Positions 17,997 through 27,320 are shown, numbered from the stretch's first letter. The stretch: DNA of 64,000 nt from Lachnospiraceae bacterium C6A11 (GCA_000702245.1 JNKY01000018.1:1-64000); one strand, 5' to 3'. A program made the numbers and translations. The notes: generated by a model from the sequence alone, not told the origin.

Positions 17997-19157
17997 TTAG
18001 AGAATAATAACTCCCAAACTCTTCGCTGAACGTCCGAGCATATCCCCTGCTTCCTCGAGTGACTTAATCCTTGACTTTCCATACTTAACAAGATAGATAA
18101 CCGAATCACAATCCTCTACCTTCGAAAATGCGTCAACATCACCACTGAAGCTTCCTGCTCCAACAATCTTTTTGTTTGAACCAAAAGCCTTCAGCTCTTT
18201 ACTGATCTCCTCAGCATCCTTGACAGCATCTGTCTTCCCGTCTACAGATACAAGCAGTATCTTTTCAGCATCCTTGAACAGATTGATGCTTCCTGCAAGC
18301 CTCTTATAATCCACATTCTTTCTTCTGCTGCCCGCTGCAAGAGTATATCCGGCATCAATAACATCTGCCTCTGAAAAGATCTTATCTGAAAATGCATATA
18401 ACAGGAAAAGAAATGCCACTATAAGAACGCCGCCAAGAACAGCACCCACAAGACCGTATTTGATAAGCTGTTTCTTATCGATACTCTTGCTTCCTGTATC
18501 TATCGAATAATAGCCGTCATTCGGAAGAGTTCCCTCACTTATGACTTTAACATCCTTTACGAAATCGTATTCCTTTAATTTGACAACCAGCTTAGAGATG
18601 ACTTTATCGCATATAAGCTTCGCCCTGTCAGGCTTAACATCAGATATAACGATATTCATCACATGTGCACCGGTAAAATTCCTGTTGATCAGCCACTGAA
18701 GATCGCCCGGTGTGATATCGTTCATATCATCGTAACTTCTAAGATTCAGCTCCTCTATTACTTCTGATAAAAACTTGCCGTCTTTTATTATTGTGCAGGC
18801 ATCTTTTTCGTATCCGGCATTAATCTCCTGGAATCTCATACCATTCTGATCAGCAGTCTCAGCCAGGCCACTGTAATCAAAATCTACATAAAGCTTGGCT
18901 TCTGAGTTATAGACACCCTTAGGTTTATTGGCATCCGAATAGTTTGACACGTTCTTGTAGAATGAATTATGATTCTGTATCATCACATCCTTCAGCAGCT
19001 CCTTGCCGGACTTATCGGAAACTCCCTTCTGTTTTTTGTAATCATAGGCTGCGACCAGTCCAGCACACACGATCACCGCTGCCGCAACTATCACGAACCT
19101 GCTTTTGAGATATCTCAAGAAGTATAAGATATCTATTGTCTTTGTTTTGTTTTCCAT
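17997..19157 (-). CDS. Wzz/CpsC-type chain-length protein, second copy, with degenerate kinase-like tail
   Basis: A 386-residue protein with membrane helices near 21-39 and 232-255, a polar extracytoplasmic part between them (EAKLYVDFDYSGL..., VMNIVISDVKPDRAKLICDKV), and a cytoplasmic Rossmann-like domain (KILLVSVDGKTDAVKDAEEISKEL, DSVIYLVKYGKSRIKSL). The P-loop is not canonical and there is no tyrosine cluster, as in the first copy. It probably works with the Wzy encoded next. First gene of unit B; GGAGGGG nine bases before the ATG. A good -10 (TATAAT, minus strand, 19220-19225) lies upstream but without a clear -35. Confidence 0.8.
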   Translation of the reverse strand: MENKTKTIDILYFLRYLKSRFVIVAAAVIVCAGLVAAYDYKKQKGVSDKSGKELLKDVMIQNHNSFYKNVSNYSDANKPKGVYNSEAKLYVDFDYSGLAETADQNGMRFQEINAGYEKDACTIIKDGKFLSEVIEELNLRSYDDMNDITPGDLQWLINRNFTGAHVMNIVISDVKPDRAKLICDKVISKLVVKLKEYDFVKDVKVISEGTLPNDGYYSIDTGSKSIDKKQLIKYGLVGAVLGGVLIVAFLFLLYAFSDKIFSEADVIDAGYTLAAGSRRKNVDYKRLAGSINLFKDAEKILLVSVDGKTDAVKDAEEISKELKAFGSNKKIVGAGSFSGDVDAFSKVEDCDSVIYLVKYGKSRIKSLEEAGDMLGRSAKSLGVIIL

Positions 19158-19279
19158 AGTTTTTTACCCCTCCGCATTACTGTTTTTTATACTTTTAGCT
19201 TTCATCACTATTTAAATATATTATATAAATCATCAAAACTCAATCTGAATGTCTAAACGAAAACAATATCTCATGATAT

Positions 19280-19431
19280 CTTTATCGCTGAAAAACGATG
19301 CATATCTCGTGCAATATCTTAATTACTTGAATATAGCATATATATCATTCAACACCTTAATTACTTGAGTATAGTGAATAAATCGTACTATGTCTTATTT
19401 ACTTGAAAAATGTCACATATATCGTATAATA
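19280..19431. repeat. 38-base direct repeats, about four copies, upstream of polysaccharide unit B
   Basis: Three copies with the shared core CTTAxTTACTTGA start at 19318, 19356 and 19394, exactly 38 bases apart. The rest of each unit is similar (ATAxxxxATAxATC...). A fourth, more diverged copy with one indel precedes them (19280-19317), and weaker traces continue to about 19465. The 378-base intergenic stretch 19158-19535, between divergently transcribed genes, contains no open frame of note. Regular spacing in a promoter region suggests repeated protein-binding sites or a variable tandem repeat; which one cannot be told from a single sequence. Confidence 0.7.
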
Positions 19432-19553
19432 AGTTAGATAAATCATGAAATGAAGCAAATAATGAGCCAGTTAAATAAACACATCAAATGCTAAGCCTGG
19501 CTTTCTAAATAATCAGATCAATAAGAAATGCCAAGTTGACGTTAGGAGCAGAT

Positions 19554-20711
19554 ATGAATACCAGCAAGAAAAAGGAACTTAATTATCAGGTAAGCCTTCT
19601 TCAGGCAATCGCTATCATCCTTGTCGTTTTAGGCCATACCGAGAAGAGCGGTCACACCGCACTGTCGATTTTAAACTGGGCTCCTATCTATTCATGTCAT
19701 CTGCCGATATTCCTTTTCTTATCAGGTTATCTTTACAGATCTGACTACGACAGATCCCCGATATCCTTTATTCTGAAGAAAGTCAAAACCCTTCTCATTC
19801 CGTTTTATCTGATAAACGGTCTATTTCTGCTTATTCAGGCGGTAATGAATGATAATGGTTTTAGTATCGGAAGATCCTTCTCTTTCTCTTACTGGATATC
19901 GCAGCCTTGGGATCACGCACAGCCAATGACCTTTGCTATCCCAACATGGTTTATCTTTGCGCTGTTTTTAGCCTATATTGTTTTCTGTTTAGTAAGATGT
20001 CTGATATCCTTTATTATCAAAAATGAACTGATACGTGACATAGCGCTTTTCGTCGTTTTTATCTGCGCCGGCATTCTGTCAGTCCACTATATCAATTTGA
20101 ACAATCCTCCGGAGATTCAGATCGTTTATTTAAGATCAGTTATAATGATACCATTCATCCAGCTTGGACATATTTATAAAAAGTATCTCGAAGGAAAAGA
20201 TAATATCAATAACATTGTTTACTTTTCGGTACTTCTCCTGATTCAGGTAGTTGTTGTTCTTAAAGCCAAGGAGCCCGCTTTAAAGTTCGGTCTGTATGGT
20301 ATAAAAGACATGGTGAATTCAGGCGTTCCTTTCTATATCACCGGAATAACAGGAACAGCTTTCTGGCTTCGTATTTCTCGTATCCTGTCATCTAATACAA
20401 AGGAATCAAAGCTTGTTTCATATATCGGACAGAATACAAAAAGCATCATGATGTTCCACCTATTTGGATTTTTCCTGCTCAACTGCCTGATTACCGTTAT
20501 AAGCAAAGTCGTTGATATCAGTAGGATTTTCTACAACTATAATAACGACAGATTTCATTCAGACCTTTATTACACTGCTGCCGAAAACCCTCGCGCAACG
20601 CTGTTTTACCTGATCTTTGGAATAGGTTTTTCGCTTATAATGGCTATGATCATCAACAGGACGAAGGGCTATCTGCATACGAAAACATCTCGTAAAAACA
20701 AGACCATCTAA
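19554..20711 (+). CDS. Acyltransferase-3 family membrane protein
   Basis: A 385-residue integral membrane acyltransferase (about ten helices). It has the family features LQAIAIILVVLGHTEKSG (catalytic-type histidine in helix 1), HLPIFLFLSGYLYRSD and R/K-rich cytoplasmic loops. Such enzymes move O-acetyl or succinyl groups onto extracytoplasmic sugars. The ATG at 19554 is preceded by AGGAG at five bases; the longer frame from a TTG at 19536 would put the ribosome site inside the gene. One of few plus-strand genes, transcribed away from unit B and convergent with the next acyltransferase 18 bases away. Confidence 0.85.
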   Translation: MNTSKKKELNYQVSLLQAIAIILVVLGHTEKSGHTALSILNWAPIYSCHLPIFLFLSGYLYRSDYDRSPISFILKKVKTLLIPFYLINGLFLLIQAVMNDNGFSIGRSFSFSYWISQPWDHAQPMTFAIPTWFIFALFLAYIVFCLVRCLISFIIKNELIRDIALFVVFICAGILSVHYINLNNPPEIQIVYLRSVIMIPFIQLGHIYKKYLEGKDNINNIVYFSVLLLIQVVVVLKAKEPALKFGLYGIKDMVNSGVPFYITGITGTAFWLRISRILSSNTKESKLVSYIGQNTKSIMMFHLFGFFLLNCLITVISKVVDISRIFYNYNNDRFHSDLYYTAAENPRATLFYLIFGIGFSLIMAMIINRTKGYLHTKTSRKNKTI

Positions 20712-20729
20712 ACCTGTTCTTGAATCATT

Positions 20730-21800
20730 CTACCCAACCGTTCTTCTCAATAGAGGAATTCTCTTTATCACGAAAAGTATCAAAACAGATATTGCTATTA
20801 TCACGAAAGGTCCAAGCAATCTGAAAACTATCGATCTTTCATCTATTCCGATATCACTGACCATTATATCCTTTATGTACCAGTGAACTAAGTATATTCC
20901 GAAGGTGTATTCCTTCAAAAAGTCTACGATCTTACTAACAATCTTGCTTTTCAGAAGCTTCCCACCATTGTATTTCATCCATACGAAGATGCCAACCGTG
21001 TACATCATGCATGGCATTCCACCTTTGTATGTCTGATCGATGTACCCTGCATCCATCGATGCATAATAGGTCCCTAATAAATGTATCAGGAATCCTGCTA
21101 TCGACGAAACGTACAAGGCGATTCTAACCTTCTTTGAAACCTCATATTCATTAATGAGATATCCGATAATTGCATATAACACATATCCCGAAGCAATGTT
21201 AAGAGTAAAAGGCCACTTTACATCAGTGAAGATCGTTTTGATAAAGAATGGGACGAACAGATTGCAGATAAATGCCACAACTGCAATGAAGGTGAATATT
21301 TCCTTCCTTTTTTCTTTCTCAACGTATGCCAGGAGTGGAATCGAAAGATATACGATGAACAGTGAAATAAAGAACCAGTAAATTGTTACATACTCTGTTC
21401 CGACTATTCCATTGAATATGCCTTTGACTGTCAGTCTGTCACTTGAAACCGTCTTCTTCCAGAAATAGCTGTAACCCAGCCCTACAAAGCTCCATGCTAA
21501 AAAAGGAATAACCGTTCTGTTTATCCTCTTAGCAAAATACTCCTTCAGGCTGTATCTTTCTCTGTAATTTATAAGAGTAGCTCCCGAAATCATGAAAAAG
21601 CACGGAACCGGGAAGTAAAACAAACACTCTATCAGGTTAGCAGTCTTCCAATACCTTTCCGTACTAAACGTCCAATAGCAGTTATTAGCGTGCAGGAACA
21701 CTACAGCAATACACGAGATGACGCTTAACAACGATATGTAGTTCATCCTTCTCATGTCATTCCCTGTCTTGCTTATATTTGTTTTGGATCGCTCGCTCAT
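20730..21800 (-). CDS. Acyltransferase-3 family membrane protein
   Basis: A 356-residue protein with about ten membrane helices. The first carries MNYISLLSVISCIAVVFLHANNCYW with the conserved histidine; YFPVPCFFMISGATLINYRER, the second family block, follows. Near the C-terminus TFGIYLVHWYIKD is typical of OafA/WecH-like enzymes. Probably O-acylates surface polysaccharide. AAGGA lies about eight bases before ATG 21800. Only 18 bases separate its stop from that of the convergent acyltransferase, and no separate terminator is visible there. Confidence 0.85.
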   Translation of the reverse strand: MSERSKTNISKTGNDMRRMNYISLLSVISCIAVVFLHANNCYWTFSTERYWKTANLIECLFYFPVPCFFMISGATLINYRERYSLKEYFAKRINRTVIPFLAWSFVGLGYSYFWKKTVSSDRLTVKGIFNGIVGTEYVTIYWFFISLFIVYLSIPLLAYVEKEKRKEIFTFIAVVAFICNLFVPFFIKTIFTDVKWPFTLNIASGYVLYAIIGYLINEYEVSKKVRIALYVSSIAGFLIHLLGTYYASMDAGYIDQTYKGGMPCMMYTVGIFVWMKYNGGKLLKSKIVSKIVDFLKEYTFGIYLVHWYIKDIMVSDIGIDERSIVFRLLGPFVIIAISVLILFVIKRIPLLRRTVG

Positions 21801-21969
21801 TACTGTATTTCCTTCTAAAGCCTGATTTATTATTCTTTATAATAATTGCTAGCATTGGTTCTGCTTTGTATCAGATTCACTGCGATATTAAAACAATTTC
21901 TGTGTTCTTTATCGATTGCAACATTTTGTAATCTATCGATTGTAAAACACTGCAATTCACCGACATCAT

Positions 21970-22668
21970 CTATCGATTACAGAACTCCACCACTCTCCGG
22001 TAGTCCTCTATCGTATCTATCTCCGACCAAAACACTCCATCCACATCGAACGTTCTGACTTCTTCCTCTCCAACAAACGAGTACAACACATTCTCCCACC
22101 AGAGATCGTAATCGCCATTCTCTATCATCCTGCACAGCCTCACGCGGAACCTGGCCACCCACTCATTCCGGAGCACCGCCAGCCCGACGTATTCGGCATT
22201 GCGGTCAGCCCTGAGCAGCTCCTTGCCGTATTTCAGCAGTCTGTCATTCTCCGTCATGAAGAAATAATCGCCGTTATCCGCCCGCGTCACGTCCGACAAG
22301 AGGAAGTTCTCGTACTTCGCGCCGGCCATCCTGTCCAGCAGCTCCTGCGTGTAAAATACATCCGCATTTGCGATAAGCATCTCCTCGGTATCAAACTCTT
22401 CCCTTGCATACCACAGGCTGCCTATGCTGTTTGTGACCGCGTAGAACGGATTGTAATATATCTTCACCGAATAGTCCTTCAGTGCATCCTCTATCATGTT
22501 ATGCTTGAAGCCCGTGATCACAACAACTTCCATATTGTTCTTCTGAAGCAGCTCCACGGTATGGATTATCAGAGGCTTACCTCCGACCTCCATCATGCTT
22601 TTCGGCATATCACCTATATTTTCAGCTATCCTGCTGCCCACCCCGGCAGTGAGAAGTATCGCTTTCAT
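21970..22668 (-). CDS. LicC-like sugar/choline-phosphate nucleotidyltransferase
   Basis: A 232-residue NTP-transferase with MKAILLTAGVGSRI (nucleotide loop), MPKSMMEVGGKPLIIHTVELL (catalytic lysine), IIANADVFY-type metal site (MLIANADVFY) and NSIGSLWYARE. The order and the NSxxSL block resemble LicC-type choline-phosphate cytidylyltransferases more than RmlA, so CDP-choline or a CDP-like donor is plausible. The start is uncertain: the frame is open from 22683, where ATG overlaps an AGGA, while Met 22668 begins the conserved fold but GGGGAG is only two bases before it. Three imperfect ATCGATT repeats lie at and just after its 3' end (21911-21977). Confidence 0.75.
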   Translation of the reverse strand: MKAILLTAGVGSRIAENIGDMPKSMMEVGGKPLIIHTVELLQKNNMEVVVITGFKHNMIEDALKDYSVKIYYNPFYAVTNSIGSLWYAREEFDTEEMLIANADVFYTQELLDRMAGAKYENFLLSDVTRADNGDYFFMTENDRLLKYGKELLRADRNAEYVGLAVLRNEWVARFRVRLCRMIENGDYDLWWENVLYSFVGEEEVRTFDVDGVFWSEIDTIEDYRRVVEFCNR

Positions 22669-22744
22669 TCTCCCCGACACCATCCTACATTAATAATCAG
22701 ATCATATTATCCTTCAATAACCTATTTCTATTGTCGAATTTGAT

Positions 22745-23794
22745 TTATTTCAGCATATTTTTCAGTTCTCTCACTGTCTGCTCTGCGCCGGCCTTCATGT
22801 CGAAAGCCGCCTTCCAGCCGAGAGCCTCAAGCTTCTCTGCGTTAAGCGCTGAACATGGCATCACGTTGTAGCTCTTCTTCTCCGCATCTGTCGGAACATC
22901 AAATACTATCTCAACTCCGCCTGCCGCTGCGAACGCCTCCGCCATCTCTCTGATGGTCACGATTGCCTGCTTTGCGGATATATTATATGCATTCCTATTC
23001 TCGCCCTTTATGAGCACAGCAAGTATCGCTGACGCGCAGTCCAGCACGTGGCAATACGACCTCAGCTGCTCGCCCAGGCTCTTCATAACTATATTCTCGC
23101 CCTTTGCCGCCTTTAGTGAAAACAGCGCCGACGCCCTGCTGTCCGAAAGCTTTATAAGTGGTCCGTAAATATGTCCCGGTCTCACGATCACCGCATCAAC
23201 CTTATACTCCTCCGCATAAGCTATGCAAAGTGTCTCGGTCGCTCTCTTTGAACTTGGATAAGACGAACGCGGACTGAGTATGTCAACGTATCCGAGATTC
23301 TCTTCCTTGTATGGTTCAAAGCTCTCATTAACGCCATAAACCTCACTGGACGAAATATAAAGTATCCTCTTCAGCTTATCCTTGTCTGCAGCGCTGAGAA
23401 GCCCGTTAAGGCCCATTATATTCGCAAGCATAGTTTCTACCGGTTCAGAGGAAATCTTCGCCGGATCGGCGTTAGACGCACCGTGAACGATATAATCAAC
23501 CGCTATCAGGTCTGTCACCTGTTTCGTGGCATCGTATTTAACAAAAACAAAGTCCCTGCCTTCTTCATAATCAGAGAAGCGCTCAGCCACTCCCTCAACC
23601 TTCCTTCCGGCCAGGTAAAGCTTCATCCCATACCCACACTCTTTATTAAGCACCAGAAGAATATCCGCAACGGCAGAGCCGATCAGCCCCGTCGCCCCGG
23701 TCACAAGTATGCTGCACCCCTTCAGTTTCTCTACGTCCGGGATGTTATCTATCACTATCTTAATATCATTTATGTATTCTAAACTATTTTTCAT
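22745..23794 (-). CDS. NAD-dependent epimerase/dehydratase (extended SDR)
   Basis: A 349-residue Rossmann enzyme. ILVTGATGLIGSAVADILL carries the NAD(P)-binding G-x2-G-x2-G near residue 32. LYISSSEVYG carries the active-site serines, and YPSSKRATE provides the Y-x3-K catalytic pair. C-terminal AYNISAKQAIVTIREMAEAF is the usual substrate-side block. It probably makes or modifies a nucleotide sugar (UDP- or dTDP-linked) for the adjacent glycan genes; the epimerisation or dehydration position is not predictable. It overlaps the DUF4422 gene by one base (TGATG) and is followed by the LicC-like gene. Confidence 0.87.
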   Translation of the reverse strand: MKNSLEYINDIKIVIDNIPDVEKLKGCSILVTGATGLIGSAVADILLVLNKECGYGMKLYLAGRKVEGVAERFSDYEEGRDFVFVKYDATKQVTDLIAVDYIVHGASNADPAKISSEPVETMLANIMGLNGLLSAADKDKLKRILYISSSEVYGVNESFEPYKEENLGYVDILSPRSSYPSSKRATETLCIAYAEEYKVDAVIVRPGHIYGPLIKLSDSRASALFSLKAAKGENIVMKSLGEQLRSYCHVLDCASAILAVLIKGENRNAYNISAKQAIVTIREMAEAFAAAGGVEIVFDVPTDAEKKSYNVMPCSALNAEKLEALGWKAAFDMKAGAEQTVRELKNMLK

Positions 23795-24627
23795 CAGAAA
23801 CTCTTCTCATACCCCTTGTGGAAAAACTTTGCCTTCAGGAACGCAGTTCCCTTTTTGAACTTATTCACCTTTTCCATGTAGATGAATGGTATCTCGGCGA
23901 TCTCCTCCGCCTTCACCACGCCGTCCTTGACCTTCTTGTCCAGCCAGACATTAAATATTATCTCGCTGATACGCCCAAGATATCTCTTCCTGAAGTCCGA
24001 CCAACCTGTCGTGTCCACGCGCTTATCCAGCTCGAACAGTATTTTGAACAACCATTCGCAGTAATCACCCAGCAGCTCCTTCGGCACGATCATCATGTTG
24101 AACATGAATCCGCTCCTGCTCGAAGCAACCGTGTCAAATGATGGCAAATACTCCGGATACAGGTCGCTGATCACCCTTCGCGTCTCATCGATCTCCTCCG
24201 GTCCGTAGGTATGCACATAATGGCTGTACAGCGACTCTATAAAATAATCGCGCCTCTTCGGAACGATCACCTTGTAACCCTTATTTATCAGGAAGCGAAC
24301 CTCCTTCTCGCGGAGCACCTTGTCGAACAGATCCTTGCCCTTACCCTTGCCCATGAAATGCCTTCTGTAATGCGCAAGTCCGACATAGTCCGCATCCAGG
24401 TTCTTCCACGCCCAGTAAAGCCCGGTAAGCTCACAGAACAGCGGATTCAGCTCTGAGATGTTCTCGCCCGTATTATCCTTCTGATATCCCAGATCAAGAG
24501 GCTTGCCCTCCGCATCCGTCTTTCCTTCCGCGCCCACATGAAGTGGCAGATAAAGCTCGTCCTCCGGCATCCTGTATGTCTTATGCGTCGCGATTATAAC
24601 TTTTATATCAATCTTATCACTCATCTT
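23794..24627 (-). CDS. DUF4422 glycosyltransferase-like protein
   Basis: A 277-residue protein matching the DUF4422 family found in capsule loci. It opens IKVIIATHKTYRMP and contains ENISELNPLFCELTGLYWAWKNL and DYVGLAHYRRHF, the family signature. The family has a GT-A-like appearance and is believed to be a cytoplasmic glycosyltransferase; chemistry is unproven. ATG 24627 is chosen because AAGGA lies seven bases before it and a promoter lies 50 bases upstream; the longer frame starting 34 codons earlier runs through that promoter. First gene of a three-gene unit. Confidence 0.82.
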   Translation of the reverse strand, partial: KMSDKIDIKVIIATHKTYRMPEDELYLPLHVGAEGKTDAEGKPLDLGYQKDNTGENISELNPLFCELTGLYWAWKNLDADYVGLAHYRRHFMGKGKGKDLFDKVLREKEVRFLINKGYKVIVPKRRDYFIESLYSHYVHTYGPEEIDETRRVISDLYPEYLPSFDTVASSRSGFMFNMMIVPKELLGDYCEWLFKILFELDKRVDTTGWSDFRKRYLGRISEIIFNVWLDKKVKDGVVKAEEIAEIPFIYMEKVNKFKKGTAFLKAKFFHKGYEKSF

Positions 24628-24677
24628 GATTCCTTCATATCCCCTAATATGACATGTGGTCAGACCCACTCCACGAT

Positions 24678-24706
24678 ATATTATCACAAATACCCTATAA
24701 AGACAA
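24678..24706 (-). promoter_or_regulatory. Sigma-70 type promoter of the DUF4422-SDR-LicC unit
   Basis: On the minus strand TTGTCT (24701-24706) and TAATAT (24678-24683) are separated by 17 bases. A leader of about 45 bases would follow before the AAGGA ribosome site. Confidence 0.55.
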
Positions 24707-24721
24707 CGTTTTAAATTTAAA

Positions 24722-24743
24722 GGAGCCACTTTACAGTGACTCC
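24722..24743 (-). terminator. Terminator after the propeller/C39-like gene
   Basis: Stem GGAGxCACT/AGTGxCTCC (nine positions, one C-A mismatch), loop TTAC, followed on the minus strand by CTTTAAATTT. It lies 21 bases past the stop of the gene at 24764. Confidence 0.6.
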
Positions 24744-24763
24744 ATTTTCATAATATCGTGCAA

Positions 24764-27316
24764 TTACCTAGCACTCCTATACACATATATCTCCCCTCCG
24801 GCGTCTACAACATCCTCCGTGAATCCGCTTCGCGAAGTCCTTACCTCCTTGCCAAGCACCGGATCATAATACCTGATGTAATTTGCGTTGTAGCTGACAA
24901 CCAGAACGTACTGACCCTCCGGCATCTTCACGGTGAACGGAATTCCGTCGCTGAGAAAGCTTATCGCCGCATCCACCGTCGCACCGGAGATATTAAGGCC
25001 CTCGATCACATCAGTGCTCGCCCCAATAATATCAACATAGCTCATATCCTTGATCTTAGCGCTGTCAACACTATCCGTCTTCACCCCGGCGCACCTCATG
25101 CTCATCACCGCGCACGCCGCGAGCGTTTCCTTAGCATCATCGCAGGCAATATATTCAAATGTGCCCGCAACCGTCAGGTACGGCGCACTCTCTTTGATTC
25201 CGTAGATCAGCTCGCCCTCGGCCGAAACCACGATGCCGCCGTTCTTCTCCAGGTAGACCATCGCACGCCCGAGGCTTCCGAAGCTCTCCTTCAGCCCCGC
25301 ATCCGAATAAACAAATACCCTGCCGCTCTTCACAGCCGGCTTGCTCGTCGCGGTCACAAAACCTTCAGCTCTCTCGCGGACGATCATTTCCGTCAGCCTG
25401 CTCCTCTGGTACAGCAGGTTCGGCAGCGTGATGTCCTCCTCCGGCTCCTCGGTCTTATAGATCAGGTGGTCCTCCGGCGCAGGGTCGTATTTGCCCGCAG
25501 TCCCGCTTACTCTCACAAGCCTGAGGTCGTTCGACGTCAGCTCAACCTCACTCACCAGAAGACCGTTCTTCTTATATTCACGCACGCACTCACCGCTCTT
25601 ATCCACGATGTAAACCTCGGAAAACATGAAGTTCGGCTGCCCGTCGCTGCCCACGCGTATATTCTCCGGCTTCGCGGCGCCGTACACCAGCACCTCGTCC
25701 TTGAAGCCGATGATGCTGAGCTTCCTGCCCTCGTGACTAAAGTGGTATTCGCCCATGTCCGCCATGTTCATCAGCGTGATCTCATCCGCGCCCGTCGCCT
25801 CGGCGGTATCCGGAAATGCCACGCACTCCCCGTTCTCCGACGCAAATATCATATCCTCCGGCATTTTTGCCGAAATCTGCGTCACGTTTCCATTCGAAAT
25901 ATTATAGACCTGCAGCGCCTCATCCAGCACTACATAAAACTCGTGCTTCTCCGGGTCGTACCAGTTGAACCTCTCGGCTCCGAGCCCCAGCGCCTCGTAG
26001 CAGTCCGACGTCTCCACGAAGAAAAGTATGGACAGCTCGGTCTTCTTCGCGTCGTAGCAGTACAGCGCGATGCCGTTCCTGCCCTCAAGCCTTCCGTAAT
26101 TCTGCCTTCCGGCCACTGAGAAGTAAAGCACACCCTCATCATTAACAGAAATAATATGCGGACTCACCGGGCAGAAATAGCAGAAATCCTCCTCCCGGTT
26201 CCTGCTGCCGCTGCCGTACAGCCTCGCTGCCGTTCCCTTCTTCCTGTCGTAGAACCACAGCTCGCCGGCCTCGGTGAAAACGCCCATTTCCTCGTTCTCG
26301 GACCATTTGCAGGTGCTGCGATCCGTCCTGAACTCGTGCTCGCCCTTATCGCCAAGCGGTATGCTCTCCGACGTAAATATCTCATCGATGTATCTCACAT
26401 TCTTCGTCAGCGACACAGTATCCGTGCTGTTGTCGTAGGCAAGATAGAGATAATCGTCTATTCCGTATTCGATGACATTTCCGGTGTCGTCCGACTCGAC
26501 AATATACTTCAGCTCGATCAGCGCGCTCGTCGCCGAAACCTCCTTCACCTTCGGAACGATAGTTGTCACAAGAATCGGATTGATGCTGCCCCACAGCGTC
26601 TTTTTGTCCGGAAGCTCGCCCGCCTCGTTCTTCGCAACAGTCTCCTCAAGTGTCTCATACTGCTGCTCCTCGCCGCCGGCGTCCTTGCTGGTCGACGGAA
26701 ATATCATATCGTTATATTCAACCGAATAATCAAGCATCTTCGAGAGAAAATCCCTCTCCAGCCCCACAACTCTTGTATAATATCTGACGGTCTTACCGTC
26801 CACGTCCAGCAGCACCGCAAAGCAGTACTCCGCGCCCTGTTTCATATCCATCCTGAGACTGATGCTGTAGATGCTGTCGCCCTTGCCGCCTTCACCCGTA
26901 TTTACGCCGGACACTCTGATGAAGCCGTTCTGCTTCTCTGCGCTCACGGTTCCAACCTTCTCCATATCACCGTTTTCGATCAGCTGCTCGCCGGTGATAT
27001 CACGGAGCTCGTAGCGCACCCTGCCCTCATAGTCATTTTCAACCATAACGGACAGGCTCTTTCCTGCGTCAAGCGGCACTATGTCCGATCTGTCGAGTGA
27101 CGTGTTCAGCTTCGTCGTGTAACCGTCCAGCTTATTTATGATCCTTCCATCCCTGTATATGCACACCTCCGGGAGCATCGGGTCACCGGCCTCCCGCGAC
27201 TCATCGTCCGCGTTCCTATTTATCACCTGGTTGACCACAAATGCAGACAGCACAAAAAGTGCTGCAAAGAGCAGCACTTCTGTGACTATCGTAAATATTT
27301 TTTCTAAAACCTTCAA
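24764..27316 (-). CDS. Membrane-anchored propeller-like protein with C39-peptidase-like C-terminus
   Basis: An 850-residue protein, family not securely recognised. One membrane helix lies near residues 7-28 (IFTIVTEVLLFAALFVLSAFVV), so the rest is extracytoplasmic. Residues about 270-640 contain repeated WxxD/YxYD strand patterns like a beta-propeller (WFYDRKKG, ALYCYDAKK, NWYDPEKHEFYVVLDE). Residues about 700-850 resemble a C39_2 peptidase-like domain, with a cysteine in a helix (LAACAVMSM) and EGQYVLVVSYNANYIRYYDP. That block normally begins with a catalytic histidine (GHxVVV), here replaced by Gln, so it is probably inactive. TTG 27316 has GGAG nine bases before it and is four bases past the phosphofructokinase stop; the longer frame would overlap that gene. 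Confidence 0.6.
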   Translation of the reverse strand: MKVLEKIFTIVTEVLLFAALFVLSAFVVNQVINRNADDESREAGDPMLPEVCIYRDGRIINKLDGYTTKLNTSLDRSDIVPLDAGKSLSVMVENDYEGRVRYELRDITGEQLIENGDMEKVGTVSAEKQNGFIRVSGVNTGEGGKGDSIYSISLRMDMKQGAEYCFAVLLDVDGKTVRYYTRVVGLERDFLSKMLDYSVEYNDMIFPSTSKDAGGEEQQYETLEETVAKNEAGELPDKKTLWGSINPILVTTIVPKVKEVSATSALIELKYIVESDDTGNVIEYGIDDYLYLAYDNSTDTVSLTKNVRYIDEIFTSESIPLGDKGEHEFRTDRSTCKWSENEEMGVFTEAGELWFYDRKKGTAARLYGSGSRNREEDFCYFCPVSPHIISVNDEGVLYFSVAGRQNYGRLEGRNGIALYCYDAKKTELSILFFVETSDCYEALGLGAERFNWYDPEKHEFYVVLDEALQVYNISNGNVTQISAKMPEDMIFASENGECVAFPDTAEATGADEITLMNMADMGEYHFSHEGRKLSIIGFKDEVLVYGAAKPENIRVGSDGQPNFMFSEVYIVDKSGECVREYKKNGLLVSEVELTSNDLRLVRVSGTAGKYDPAPEDHLIYKTEEPEEDITLPNLLYQRSRLTEMIVRERAEGFVTATSKPAVKSGRVFVYSDAGLKESFGSLGRAMVYLEKNGGIVVSAEGELIYGIKESAPYLTVAGTFEYIACDDAKETLAACAVMSMRCAGVKTDSVDSAKIKDMSYVDIIGASTDVIEGLNISGATVDAAISFLSDGIPFTVKMPEGQYVLVVSYNANYIRYYDPVLGKEVRTSRSGFTEDVVDAGGEIYVYRSAR

Positions 27317-27320
27317 TTGA

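Noticed and set aside
19280-19431. CRISPR array
   Set aside because: The 38-base period is filled by the repeat itself, with no constant repeat plus unique spacer pattern and no cas genes.
21901-21980. Three ATCGATT repeats near the LicC-like gene stop
   Set aside because: Unequal spacing (24 and 37 bases) and short length; not enough to call a functional array.
24758-26119. A 453-codon plus-strand open frame rich in His and Arg
   Set aside because: It lies fully antisense to the propeller/C39-like gene; its His/Arg/Leu-rich composition is that of a mirror frame of a GC-rich gene, and it has no ribosome site or known motif.
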